Shown: piece by piece, positions 34,293-46,561 of the stretch
How the letters are laid out: every line of letters starts with the position of its first letter
Numbering within the stretch: position 1 is the stretch's first letter
Source of the DNA: Dermanyssus gallinae
Lineage: Eukaryota; Arthropoda; Arachnida; Mesostigmata; Dermanyssidae
Direction: 5' to 3'
Length of the DNA: 64,000 nucleotides
Assembly: GCA_003439945.1 (NCBI GenBank)
Contig: QVRM01002267.1
Span: forward strand, 1 to 64,000
Translations under genes and position numbers: made by a program
Notes under the pieces: generated by a model
Seen by the model: the letters and a program-made list of their open reading frames with translations, nothing else
What the model was told of the DNA's origin: nothing
Databases searched by the model: none

Positions 34293-35491
34293 TTAAGTTT
34301 ACAATTCATCTTTTAAGAGATTACCAGGTCACCACACGTTAACGCCAACTCAAATTTTCGGGGTGTGGTTAGGCAACTGGTCGTGATAACTCAATACCGT
34401 GATCATCTTGTCAATATCATCGTGAGGACTTCATTGGCCTAATGCCACATTCCTATAAGCCGCAAGTGCATATCTACTTCGATGGATTTCATTTATGTTT
34501 TTAAAATTTTAAACAAATACGTTTCGCTGCAAGTGCCTCTAAATGTACGACGTGTCCAGGATATATTATTATAGTATGTACAGCTTTACAATTAGCATGT
34601 ACGACCTGCGCCCGTCCAGTGCAAGCATTATAGCTAATTGTGACCAATCTATTTTATGTTTTGGGTTTATAAATTGTTGAACCAACATTTTTGCCATGCA
34701 AATTTCCGGCAGTAGCTAGATACATTCTGAGGTGTGTGCCCATTTTGGTCATGGTGTGTTTTCAGATGTTATCAGAGCTATAGTATCTGGACCCTCAAAA
34801 GCTAGTTGCTACAACAATTTTACATGCACTGATTCAGCTAGTGTGTTTTTCTAAATCTGAAAATAGTATCTCAGGTGTATTCGGCTATCTGCGGGCATTT
34901 GCAAAATAGTCTAAACAACCCTAACTGATCTGTGGTGCTTTATTCATTAAGGTTAAATCAGTTACGCATACAGATTACCTTTACATCTTTCGTGTTTACT
35001 AAGCACACAACCAAGGAATACTCCGCTTTCAAATCGCCCAAGATTGTACGGCAAAAAGTTCCTGTTTGTTGGCGAACCATGTTGAAATGCATGTTATGTC
35101 TATTTTCAGCCATGTTTTGCCTTTGCTATCGCATCGAAATCTTACCAAATCCGGCTAAAAGTTGATGAAAGCTCACGAAGTCATGCAGCGCAAAACTGTC
35201 TATATATAATGGCCTTTGGTCGCGCGCAGATCATAGTCTTGAACGTTATGAATACCTTGACGAAAAGTGCCTTTACATTTTGCATAGGCTCTAACAAAGG
35301 CAAGCAAAAATAATGCCGCAAACGTTTAGCGTTCTTCAAACACGGCACGTTTAGGGAAAGCTGGCATCGTTTGTAACGATCGCGCAAGTCATAAATAGAA
35401 TGTTCACATGGAAACACATGAAACATCCGTTTGTAGCTAAACTGCCTACGGGAGAGAAGCATACCGTTCCTTGAAGTCAGTTCCCCTTTAT

Positions 35492-35495
<4 letters not shown>

Positions 35496-35589
<94 letters not shown>
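35496..35589. repeat. long (TA)n microsatellite
   Basis: About 94 bases of TA, 350 bases before the cassette 1 Ig exon. Confidence 0.95.
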
Positions 35590-35942
35590 GTATACACAAT
35601 CTTACAAGGCAATTATATTCAAAAAGGCCAAGAGCGATATGAAATCGATAAAGACGTCAGTGAAACTGGACATGATAAATAAATCTACGCTAAACAAAAC
35701 AATCACTGTATTAATTAGTTGGTTGAGATACCAACAGTGTATTCGGCAATACGGGTTTGTCTTATTCTGTTAGTTGTTAATGTAACCCAACAAGTTACCG
35801 TTGACCGTCGAATTCTAACCATCGTCTTCGTTTCTGTCGTGTTTGACTCTGCCTGTTGATCTCTCTCTCTCTGTCTCCACCCAACAATCTCTCGCTCGAT
35901 TTTCGGCCGCGTCTTCTTGCTTTGCAACCTCCGTTTCAACAG

Positions 35943-36215
35943 AGGTGATCGTGCTCGATCGAATGGTATCTTCGGAGCGACCCCTCGGTTCGCGTTTCCA
36001 GGTCTTCTGCTCGGCGCTCGAAGGCTCGAACGTGGTCTTCGCGTGGACAAAGGACGGAGCCGCCGTGAGCGAATCGCGCGCGCGAATCCGCACTGAAGAC
36101 GCCACAAGCATACTGAGAATTCCCAAAGTAACCCGAAAAGACGCTGGCAAATACACCTGCACGGCAACCAACTCGCTCTCCTCGGCCAGTGTGTCCGCAA
36201 AGCTCATCGTCAGCG
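35943..36215 (+). CDS. sDscam-like cassette 1, Ig domain exon
   Basis: One complete I-set-like immunoglobulin domain of 91 codons. It has cysteine 1 in FQVFCSALEG, tryptophan in VVFAWTKDG and the DxGxYxC signature as DAGKYTC, followed by a final strand ending VSAKLIVSG. Acceptor TTTCAACAG before 35943 and donor CG|GTAAGT; both ends are phase 1, so the exon is symmetric and can be exchanged without shifting the frame. It matches the variable first Ig of chelicerate shortened Dscam, an adhesion/recognition receptor. No second Ig follows immediately, which fits one-Ig cassettes. No stops or frameshifts. Confidence 0.88.
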
Positions 36216-37351
36216 GTAAGTAAAAACTGTACAAAAGGAAGGCTCATATATACTCTCTACTCTGTAGACAGAAATCATATATCAAGGAAATGCTTTTTTA
36301 ATATGTGTAAAACAGCTCAGATATTTATAGTAAACTTTGATGGGCAATATAATACAGCAAAATTGCCAATTAAGGCTTGTTCAAGATAGGTTTGCCTCGC
36401 CCGTGGTGTACATTTTTGAGAAGCACGTTACTTCCTCTGCAAGTTTTCAATAGAGCTATTTGTTGTCATCCAGCTAAGCTTGGTAGGATTCTCGAACTCA
36501 GTAAGATCGAACTATATACATCACCAAAAACATTCGTTTCGTGCATTTCTGGCGTGGTCTGGCATTGTCTCCAGTGGGCACTCGGTGAGAGCTCTGACGT
36601 TCGAATTCGGGTATTTACCCTTCACTTAATTTACACTTCTTTCTCAAGATAGATTAGCACATGTAGCTGTAAAAGGGACAGATCAACGTAAAACCTTAAC
36701 TAACAGACGAGGTGATGTCTCGACACAAAGTTGGCCTCGCCAATGAACTGCGCTTCGTACGGCTTGGAACATACCTGAGAAAAGCCTAAATGCGAACGTT
36801 GAACTGAACCCAAGTTACTTACTGCTTGGAAGATACCGCGTTTTCATAGCTTTGTTCTATTTAATGGGAAGTTTCAGCAACGCATAACGCGCATTCGTTG
36901 CTGACAGCTATCAGCAACTAGTGTGGGACTCACAAACCCATATTCCTCCACCTCCCGACTTCGGGGCTCGGAATTGCGTAGCATTTCCTCGGCAACGTTT
37001 TCATAGCTGCATTTGTGCTGTGTTTGTCGTAGGTAGAATAGCTGGTCATAGTAGTCATTGTCGTTCCTATTGATCTTCGTCGACTCGTCCATCACTTGTG
37101 AGCTGCGTCGCCAACGCGAACCACCACCTATCTATCACCCGCTGACGGTGTTCATCAGGCCGTCTTGGGATGCCCATAACGTCGCCTGAGCTCTGTTTAT
37201 CAACCGCTCACTGGATGTCGCTATTTTTCTCTTCTCGTTCCTCAACCGTTTCCATTTTTAGCTACGCTTGCCAGATCTGATCCTCTTTAGCTACAAATCT
37301 ATCTGGCCGGCCAGATCGAAACGAAAATACAGGAAGCTCAGAGAAACGACT

Positions 37352-37440
37352 TATTTTTGTTGTCGTTGTTGTCGTTGTCGTCGTTGTTGTTGTTGTCGTT
37401 GTCGTTGTTGTTGTTGTTGTTGTTGTTGCTGTTGCTCGTG
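37352..37440. repeat. (GTT/GTC)n tract
   Basis: Trinucleotide repeat giving poly-Cys/Arg or poly-Thr frames; not coding. Confidence 0.85.
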
Positions 37441-37604
37441 TTGCTACTGCCGCGCCCTTCCACGAAGACATAACGGGGATTCCTAATTCAATTTTATATA
37501 CGTGATACTTTCCACAGCACTGGAGTATGCCGTGGTTTGGCTTGTTCTGCCTGGCAGTCGTCATTTGTCAACTGATCTGCCGCTCACACTCTTATAGTAC
37601 ATAA

Positions 37605-37605
<1 letters not shown>

Positions 37606-37685
<80 letters not shown>
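37606..37685. repeat. long (TA)n microsatellite
   Basis: Followed directly by an inverted repeat that encloses a second TA run. A third run is at 37917-37950. Confidence 0.95.
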
Positions 37686-37688
<3 letters not shown>

Positions 37689-37742
37689 AAGAACGGTTAT
37701 GTTGCACATATATATATATATATATATATAACCGTTCTTCTT
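37686..37742. repeat. inverted repeat enclosing a (TA)n tract
   Basis: AAGAAGAACGGTTAT at 37686-37700 and ATAACCGTTCTTCTT at 37728-37742 are perfect 15-base arms. Between them lies GTTGCACATA plus (TA)n. Confidence 0.8.
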
Positions 37743-37914
37743 CGTGCAGATAAATGTCTGTCTTTAAGACGTCTTTATTTGCCGGTAGAGAAAGTGGGCT
37801 AAAGTTATAGCTATTTCACACGTTCTACTCAGTCAGATGATAGTCATATTAAACTCACTGATTTTAAATAAACATTTCGTCCTCTATACTCGTTTTGGCT
37901 TATATAAAACGTGC

Positions 37915-37950
<36 letters not shown>

Positions 37951-38189
37951 CAGAGCTATTGCATTGTCGGATTGCATCGTCTTGCTGCTACCTTAACTGA
38001 TTGTACAGTTACACAAATCATATTGGCGCTGCTTAAAAATAAGTAGACAAACAATTGAAACGTGCAACTACAGCGCAAAGCTGTGAAATATTTAAGAGCA
38101 ACATATATTGTTCGCAAGCCACATCCAAATTTCTCGTTCCATTTATTCTGCCAAGGCGTTTACTATTATTACTACTAAAGTAAAGTTTT

Positions 38190-38364
38190 CGGGCTGACCC
38201 TCAGCCAAGATTTAACGTCCACGGAACTGTTTTTCACATTGCTTCATAGACGGACTACCCCCATAATTACAAATGTGTAACGGTGGGGCTCGAGCCCGCG
38301 CACCTATGTGTCTCCTCCGGTCGCGAGGCGCAAACGAATGCACCCCCACGCCACCAGGCTCGAC
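38190..38364 (-). mobile_element. tRNA-derived SINE, family 3, copy 3, with target-site duplication
   Basis: Minus-strand copy of the same SINE. Direct repeats ATTATTACTACTA flank it at 38165-38177 and 38365-38377, a perfect 13-base target-site duplication. Confidence 0.75.
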
Positions 38365-39399
38365 ATTATTACTACTACTACTAGTGCTTATATATACTAG
38401 GTAACAATTGACCGTTATGAACGCAAACACCGGATTATTATTATTCGATATGACTTTGGAGACGTAAATTAGTAAATGACATTTAAAAAAAATAACACCT
38501 TACAAGCACGTGTTTAGACACTTTCGTGTAGCCGGTCATCGCGCAGAGACGTTCCACCGCATATTACAAGTAAAACATAGCAGCACGGGCGTACGCTGTG
38601 CGTTTACGGACATGCATTGATGTGTGTACATCGTGTTTTTTGTCATTCATTTAACCGGCGCGCTAATCTCTGTCTGTTTACCTCTTTGTATGTACGAATG
38701 GCGTACCATCCCGTACGGCCAAAGGTCCGCTGTGGGGTTTTTACTGGGATCAATCTGCCGTCGACCGGTTCATAGACGGGCCATTGTCGTTTTCGTCGTT
38801 GGCTACTGGCTTCGTAGCGGTTTTGCTGGCCGCCTCTTAAGCAGCCGATCTACCAATCTGTGCTTGAAAGTAACAATAGAAATCCCCAGCTTTTTTTTTA
38901 TCAGAATAGCATTCGTAGAAGATAGACGTAGCAACCGAAATAGCACTGAGGAGATATAGTCATACTAATAGTGACTGACGATGATGACGATGATGATGAT
39001 GATGAGGAGAAGGATTATGCTATTATTAATAGTAATAATAATGTGTGTAGAAATAACACGGGGTGTAAAGCGCCGACGTATTTGTCCGTTGGTCAGACAG
39101 GCTAATGACTATTGCGACGCTTGCAAGATTATCACTTACAGGGGAAAGACGATATCTTGGTGGCATCTATCGTAGCTAGGTTATGTATTTCAGAGGCCTT
39201 GTCTTCACGACACTGAATGACAAATGAAGGGCCAGTCAGCAAAAAAGCAACAGCATCTGCAGCGAGCAGCGGTATGAGTCGCAGAATTCATATTGACATG
39301 TCAATGTGCTTTTACGTGTAGATGTTATCGGTGTTGACGTCTCGTCAAAATCCCAGGGGTTGGTCGTCGGACGCCTGGATGGCCTTGCAACTACTATCT

Positions 39400-39545
39400 G
39401 TTATTGCTGTTGTTGCTACTTTCATAATGTTGTTGTTGCTACTTTCTTAATGTTTTTGTTGCTGCTGCTACTGTTGTTGTTGTTGTTGTTGTTGTTGCTT
39501 GCTGTTGCTGTTGTTGTTGTTGTTGTTGCTGCTACTGTTGTTACT
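39400..39545. repeat. (GTT)n-rich tract
   Basis: GTT/GCT trinucleotide repeats with local duplications (TTGTTGTTGCTACTTTC occurs as a near repeat). Confidence 0.8.
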
Positions 39546-39713
39546 GCCGCTTCTGCTATTCTTCCGTTATGTGTTACTGCTGTTGTCACCGTTTAGGTTT
39601 CTTAAGTATTACGTTATGTTTATTGATTCTTGATAGAATTGTCGCCGTGATCGTTTCTGTTGTACCATATACTGCCAAACATTGGTAATAATAATAACAA
39701 GACTTCTAGATAC

Positions 39714-39780
39714 ATACGCCCCTGATGTAAAAGGGTGACATATGTATCTAGGCATACATGCCAAGCGAATAATAAATCAA
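39714..39780 (+). mobile_element. solitary retroelement 3' end, second family, copy 1
   Basis: Contains CGCCCCTGATGTAAAAGGGT, then GACATATG, GGCATACATGCCAAGCGAAT and AATAAATCA. It matches 45825-45890. Like LINE A it finishes in a small hairpin and AATAAATCA. This copy is not in a TA tract. Confidence 0.55.
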
Positions 39781-40328
39781 ACTATTTTTCATGTTATTGT
39801 CTCTTCTTCTACGGCGTACACCCTTACTAGATTAGAGGTAAGGTAAGGTGATGCTTTATCGCCTATATACTTATTTAGCTATGAGGTGGCTTAAGACTGT
39901 GATAGATGGTGAGAGACAAATAAGGGCGTGTGACAGATGTAAGATGTGTACTAAAGTTGTCCGAGAACTACGATAACGCTATAATCCAGAAGGGACTAAC
40001 ATTATTCGAACATACGTGTGCTGTCCTCACTGTGGCAAACACCTTAGAAGCTGCCCTGCAGTTGCCCTGTTAGCTTTCTGCCTCCGCGAGTCGATGATGT
40101 AGTTGTACCATCTGTCCTGGAATACATCACAAGCACCTTACGAAATTTGTCACATCGTTGACTATTTGATATGCTGGCAGCCTTGTGCATTGATACTACG
40201 GAACTTAATATTTTACTCTCCTTTGTTTTTTTAAATTTCGACGTGACGCTAGTTAAGCATTTAATTAAACAATGGACGCAAGCTGAAAAAGCCAAAATGC
40301 ATTAAAGTCATTTTAATGCATAAAGACA

Positions 40329-40360
<32 letters not shown>

Positions 40361-40739
40361 TGCTTAGAGGACGCATTATCTTACAACTTGCATCTAGGGA
40401 ATATTCTGGCGTCACATCAGTAATGAATAGCAAATGAGCGTGCCGCAGATATGTCAGCAGAACTTGAAGAGGCGGCTTCAGTGAGGCATGACACACTACG
40501 ATGACATCTTTTATCGCCTAAGGTGCCTCTTTGAGTACCGGAAACAACTTTACCATATTTCTGTTCACACACGGCCGCTCGGGCACAGTCCTGGCCCGTG
40601 CGGCATCCGCCTACCGTCTATCGCGAGATCTCCTCACGCCCATTCTCGCCTCATTAATTTGTTCTATAAACAGGGAGCCGCCGGATGTCAGTCGGTTACG
40701 ATGGCACATGTATTGACTACTGCCTCGACAAGAACAATA

Positions 40740-40925
40740 TCACCGACAACAACAACAACAATAACGACAATACCAACAAGGATAACAACAGCAGCAACAA
40801 CAACAGCAGCAGCACAACATCAGCAACAACAACAACAACAACAGCAGCCAACAGCAGCAGCAACAACAACAGCAACAACAATAACAACAACAACAACCAG
40901 AAGCACAACGGCAAAACAATAAAAG
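40740..40925. repeat. (CAA/CAG)n tract in open frames
   Basis: About 185 bases of CAA/CAG/ACA. The frame 40685-40942 reads poly Asn/Ser. The 200 bases downstream include a non-repetitive open stretch (DAGLVLSAQVEQVVREAYED at 41320-41380), which could be the end of an unknown coding region but has no other support. Confidence 0.7.
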
Positions 40926-42664
40926 CCAATACAGCAACCTGACCATATTTTGCCTGCCATCATTTCCCTGCACTCAACGAGTTCGCCAGCGATAAGGCAG
41001 GACAGTGCCGATACCGTAGAAACAATAAACTATAACAGCTTTGACACTGGTAATAATAGTAGTCGTAGTAGTAGTAGTAGTGATTATAACAACAGCAAAC
41101 ACATCGATATGAACGTGATGCCAATGAAAGTCGCGGTCGAGCGAGCCAGAAATCCGCACGGCTACAGACGGTGCTGACATCGGATGTTCCACTAGTCGAA
41201 CGGCTGAATGACTCTATGCGGCCTGTGGTCGGAGAACTTCTATCCATTGCGACTTCTAATACGACTGCTATTAGTATTATCATCACCGCTATTCCTGACG
41301 CGCCAGCAGGGGACGCGGGCTTAGTTCTATCTGCGCAGGTCGAACAGGTCGTCCGAGAAGCATATGAAGACGATGAGCCAATGTTAAATACGACTTGATA
41401 GCGAAGTCTCGGATAACAGCTGTACGCAGCGCAGCGTACCCGGTTGGAAGAATGGAAGCGCAAAGCAGTGAAGTGAGCAGCTTCAGATAGATGATCATGA
41501 TGAACAGAGGCGAGGCGGAGGGGGTACGCGAACTATTTCACCGGAAGTTTTCTCAACGTTTCGATTGAGGCAGTTTACGTTTCTTCGACTAATTTCGTGC
41601 GTGGTAAAGTGCCCTGCGGCTGCCTGTGTCCATCAGGTTGGCTGCGGGCATTAAAAATCAATAATAGCAATCGTTAATAGCCACCAGCACCGACAACAGA
41701 AACGACAACAATAACAAAATAAATAAAACTCTACGGTAGCAAAGATAGCAGCTACAGCAACAACAAATGCAACAGATGAGCTGACGATTCCAATGGCACT
41801 CTTAGGAGTTAGTAGTGTCACCGATAAGCATTGTGCGGGGAGGCTATGTTGTCCGAAATTACTTTACGTCAAACTGACTACGCGTTTTATTTCAAATACT
41901 AAACGAAAAAATGAGGCAACGTTTGGACTGTACACAACGTTTGACTTTACTGTAAGCTAAAACAAAAAAAAATTAATTGCAGCACAATTTGATTATGTAT
42001 TTATATTGATATGGTGATGAAATATTCATTCTATTTGAAATGTTTTAGAGTATATTCAGAATTTCATACTCACGGGACTCTTGACTACTTATCTGACGAT
42101 ATATATTGTCCAGGATACACACAGGATGTATCTGTCTATGCATAGTCGCATGCATAGTTACATGCATAATAGATAAAAGTAAAATTATTTTACGCGCAGG
42201 TTGGAATTGTCTGTTTGTTGTTGCTGTTTCAGCTTAGTACGCAATTAAACCTTGTCTCCCTGTAAAGGGGATCAAACTCTGGAACTGCACTCTTTTACTC
42301 TTTCATGAAGATGTCTTGTGCATGCTCTTCAAGCGGCAGTATGGTTAGTCTTGATTGTTTTTGCCAGTGCTTCCCTTTTCTTCTAATATCGTTTAGGCCA
42401 TGCACTTTTGAGAACCGAATCCGCATAGAGGGCAGTCGAATCGCCAGTCAAGCAACTTAATGCTGCTCACAGTTCGTCAGCGTGTTTAGGATGATGACAA
42501 TTGTTGACGCCTTGGCGTTGGCTTAGTCCACTTAAACTCTATCGGCGTCGTCTGTGGGGCTAGTGCGCTAATGATGGTCATCTACCGAGATGTCGCCGGT
42601 TTGATTTTTAGTGTCTCGATCGAATTTTTCTTAAGCGACTTATTGAGAATAAACAATAAATCAT

Positions 42665-42885
42665 ACCGCTGAGAGTCAGCAGCCATGCTGCCACACGAAC
42701 CGTTGGGGAAACCCTAAATATCTCAACATATCTTCAACACAAAACACAGTGAGGCATATCTTAACTTAAAAAGGGCTGGCCCTTGGTGCATTGAAGTTAT
42801 GCCTCACGGTGATTGAGGCCTCAAGCCTGGAGGAGGCGGAGGATGGTTTAGAATTAAAAAAATACCGCCTTAAAAATATGTTTAT
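42665..42885 (+). repeat. interspersed repeat of unknown class, second type, copy 2
   Basis: Same ordered blocks (CCATGCTGCCAC, GTTGGGGAAACCCTAAATAT, TTGGTGCATTGAAG, TTTAGAATTAA, CCTTAAAAA), with about 40 extra bases in the middle compared with copy 1. Confidence 0.5.
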
Positions 42886-43237
42886 AAATGAATAGCTGGA
42901 TCACATAAACTACACTTGACCGAATACACGGCCAAAATGCTTAACCTTCTATACGACTCAGTGCTCACGCAGCCGAATGTTCAGTGTTCTAGACCGCTTC
43001 TTTTAAAACCAGAAAGGCCAGTCTCGGTTTTTCCGGGCCAATTCTAGGCCGTGCTTTTCCATCAGGCCAGCAGCCCACTCTAGCACGCCGTTTGCTCCCC
43101 TTTCCTTAGCTGGTCCGAACAATTAGCGACACTTAGTGCTTCTACAGCTAATATCAACCAGATGTGAGGTCCACAGGACGTTATGTAACGTTCTTCAACA
43201 TTGTTACTCATAGCTCTCTGGCATTCCTTTCAAGGAA

Positions 43238-43239
<2 letters not shown>

Positions 43240-43303
<64 letters not shown>
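43240..43303. repeat. (TA)n microsatellite
   Basis: 64 bases of pure TA. Confidence 0.95.
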
Positions 43304-43304
<1 letters not shown>

Positions 43305-44616
43305 TCTAGTTTGAATGCGCCTATAGTAATTGACATTGGGAATCATATATAGTTAATAATACGCATCTTGGCAAGCCGCCCTTTAATTGGGCCATATATT
43401 GCGTAACATGCATATTTCCGGAGTACGAAAGAGGTTGTAGGCATGTTTTTCAAGAGCTAAACAAAAATTTGCATTTTGCACCCTAACCCTTGCTCTTCAT
43501 ACTTTGCGCTTCATCCAGAGAGCTGTGTTGAGGCTTGATTACTTTCATCATAGCAACAATTTCCTCTCGATGAGCCAAAACATTAGAGATGTCACGTTAC
43601 ACTATACAAAGCAAGCACTTAAGCTTGACCAGCTCTGATTATTAATTTGCTCATGGCCTACCTATCATTATTTTAAAATCTACATACATGCATGTACATA
43701 CACGTACGCATCAAGATATCAAGTTGGTGTTACAATCAAATTAAACTTAGCCGTATCATAATTGCTTTAGCTGCGTTCCCAATTTTCGCAGGAAAACTAA
43801 GCAGGTGAAATTCGCCTATGCCCTAGAGAGGGTTCCGATAAACACTTGTTTGGCAGATGACACTATACATTACAAATGCATTCAATGGCTGTTATCACAT
43901 ATACGTCCGACAACATCAACATTTGCCAAATGACCGACAGAGTGCCATTCACTTTTTACAGCAATTCAGTCGTCTCACGAATTCGCGGACGCGGGACTGC
44001 ATGCAAAAAAATGGTGATGATACTACTAATACTACCACTACTAATCATAATAATGATGATTCTGACAGCGATGATGGTTTCGATTATCGTGCAATGCCAA
44101 TTCTAGCTTAGGCGGTCGGCGGTAGCGACGTCGGTATATTGTCTGCGTCTGTTCGCGCCCGAATGGCTTGCTGCGCATCTACTGTTTGGCCGGACGTTTG
44201 GACAGGCGCTGCTGACTTCTGTATGACTTCAGTACGACTTGAGGCACGTTTCAGTGGGTGCATTGTCCCTCGTGTCGCGCCGAAGTCGTTGTTTTCTGTC
44301 GTCGGCTTCGGTTCGGACCGACCACCCTCGGTTTTCCGTCGTCCCGACCATGATAGATCATGGCGGCGGTCCCTTCACGGAGCTTCTTTCTTCTGCGTTC
44401 TGTGTATGCCCTCTTAGACCCGAGCCCGGCTGCCGGCCATTAAGTAGTGTGTCTATGTGTGCTTACTGTTTTCCTTTCCTTCCTTGCTGATCAAATAATG
44501 TTTGCTCATCATTGCTGCTGCTGGGCTTCCCTTGCCGTCGCTCGCTGCTGTTGGTGATAACGACTGAAATCGCTGTCGTGGCGCTGGGAAAATTGTCGAG
44601 GCACGAAGGGAAACAG

Positions 44617-44672
<56 letters not shown>
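44617..44672. repeat. (TA)n microsatellite
   Basis: 56 bases of TA with one G. Confidence 0.95.
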
Positions 44673-44674
<2 letters not shown>

Positions 44675-45208
44675 ACCGTTTAGCTGTATGGATGCAATTT
44701 TCCTCTTCCCATCTTACTCTTTCTCTCCATTTCGTACTATTTCTATTTTCTTCCTTTTTCTTAGTTGTATTGTGGTAAAGTCACGACAACCTGCCTCTTC
44801 TTGTGCCTGCAAACGCACGACGGGTGTTCTCTCTAGAAGTTTGCGCCTTGCCAACTTTATATAGCACTACGATCCGGCCACGACTACAGCCCACAGCCCA
44901 CATCTCTACGAAGAAATATATAGATAAAAGAGTAGCTAGATAGATATATAGATAGATCGTAGGTGACGACGGACCGACCATTCATCATTTATTCATTGTC
45001 ATTCACTGCCGCGACGTCTGTTTGCTTAAGCCAATACAAACAGTCGTTTTGTTGTATTGTGTGTGCATATGCGCGTCTGATATTGTCGTCGGCGTCAATT
45101 TTGTCCACAATGCCTTCAATATCGTCGCCCTTGTGGGTCGGGTGCCGGGTGCCACCTCACAGAGCTCTCATGAGGCAAAAGCCGAGAGACGCGGTAGATT
45201 AGACTTAC

Positions 45209-45357
45209 TTGTACATTGGGTGGAAATTCTGGATGACTGGCACCTTCAAGACGAAGTCAAGACCACGATGTCGACGAATCGCGACGAGAACCTCAAAGGA
45301 CGACCACGACGCTTCCTCCAGACGCTCGCTCTTCTTCGCCCGCTCCTTCTCCACCAT
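45209..45357 (-). CDS. possible first coding exon on the minus strand, unrecognised
   Basis: On the minus strand an ATG at 45357 opens 49 codons with a charged start (MVEKERAKKSERLEE) and a non-repetitive rest (SSFEVLVAIRR, VIQNFHPMYK). It ends at an excellent donor (CAA|GTAAGT). There is an in-frame stop just upstream of the ATG, as in a leader. I do not recognise the protein and found no following exon. The + strand frame over the same bases is also open, so this could be chance in a GC-richer patch. Confidence 0.2.
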
Positions 45358-45766
45358 GTCTGATGGCGTCTTTGTTTAGTCGGTACTGAGTTCATCGCTA
45401 GGGTTGCCGGCGCCGCATGCAGCCGACCTCACTGCTCAACTTTCCGATGAACCGTGACGAGAGCCGTGATAATGACGTTGCGTAAAATACGTGTACTACG
45501 TCGCGACTGACGACGTGAGGCCTTGTAGCGTGTCGATGTACTGTTGCTGCTGTTGCTGTTGTTATCGGTGTCAGTACTTGATCCCCTGGAGTTGCCTTGT
45601 TCTTGCTGGCGGTGTACCTTCTTTATTGTTGTTGTTGACGTTGTCATCTACTACTTTACTACAAGCTGCTGCTGTTGCTAAAGCTGCATGTATATATATT
45701 TTATTTCTGTTGTTACTGTAATTGGTTTGTTAACGACAATTGCACGTTGTTATTGTAAATATTCGC

Positions 45767-45767
<1 letters not shown>

Positions 45768-45811
<44 letters not shown>
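45768..45811. repeat. (TA)n left of a solitary 3' end
   Basis: 44 bases of TA immediately before the 45.8-kb retroelement tail; its partner follows at 45896. Confidence 0.95.
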
Positions 45812-45813
<2 letters not shown>

Positions 45814-45893
45814 CTGCCGCTCTAAGCGCCCCTGATATCAAAGGGTGACATGTGCATTTAGGTATACATGCCAAGCGAACAATAAATCAGTCA

Positions 45894-45895
<2 letters not shown>
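45812..45895 (+). mobile_element. solitary retroelement 3' end, second family, copy 2, inside (TA)n
   Basis: The block CGCCCCTGATATCAAAGGGT..ATACATGCCAAGCGAA..AATAAATCA is homologous to the 39.7-kb copy. It is enclosed by (TA)n on both sides (45768-45811 and 45896-45940), so the whole insertion is only about 84 bases. No coding sequence is present. Confidence 0.6.

Positions 45896-45940
<45 letters not shown>
45896..45940. repeat. (TA)n right of a solitary 3' end
   Basis: 45 bases of TA directly after AATAAATCAGTCAATC. Confidence 0.95.
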
Positions 45941-45943
<3 letters not shown>

Positions 45944-46489
45944 AATTAACTATATTTTTGTAATATTAAAGCACCTTAGCTAATAATATTAGAACCGTTA
46001 TTGTTATCACTGCAAGTATGTCCCCGATGTAAAACCAGAGTAGTACTGATAAAATCTGGTTGTATCATATAGACCAATAAAAAATATCACTGCAAATATT
46101 ATGTTTTCCTGCGTCCGTAATTAATATTTATTCGTGTACTCTTGCGTATGTTACTGCCGTTGTCGGTGCCGCTGTTGGTACTTAAATCCAGAAAGTCTTC
46201 ACTTTATCTCTGTCGAAACGAAGAACGGGAATTTCTTTCTAGCGACTCCTTGGCTTTATTACTAGTATTATTGCAGCTTCTGCAGCTGTTATACTGAAGA
46301 GAGCTGTTGCTTCCTTTCACCTAAAGATAAACCGTGGTCCCACACGTACACCCATACACGGTCGTAAAGGCTGCCACGTCTTAGAAGCGAAATCCACAAC
46401 GTAGCAATCGTGTTGGCCATCAGACTGCGGATAGCTTGTCAAGATCCTGCATATGGCTTGGGTAGATCTAAACATTTTGTTCCAGTGAC

Positions 46490-46503
46490 ATATATATATA
46501 TAT

Positions 46504-46558
<55 letters not shown>
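46490..46558. repeat. (TA)n microsatellite
   Basis: About 69 bases of TA with one AAA interruption. Confidence 0.95.

Positions 46559-46561
<3 letters not shown>

Noticed and set aside
35083..35165. Signal-peptide-like exon (MLKCMLCLFSAMFCLC) for the 35.9-kb Ig exon
   Set aside because: The possible donor (AAAA|GTTGAT) is poor; the 30.5-kb exon has a much better signal peptide and donor. Kept only as an alternative.
35181..35773. Open frames containing IYIYIY runs
   Set aside because: Produced by reading (TA)n. Many similar frames across the window were dropped for the same reason.
38880..38959. EDRRSNRNST reading as the missing glutamine synthetase C-terminus
   Set aside because: Only the EDRR letters agree. 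The expected residues before and after are absent and the sequence runs into a stop after a few codons.
45022..45363. 113-codon + strand frame
   Set aside because: No domain, non-ATG start, and the opposite strand has an equally plausible exon; composition alone explains the openness.
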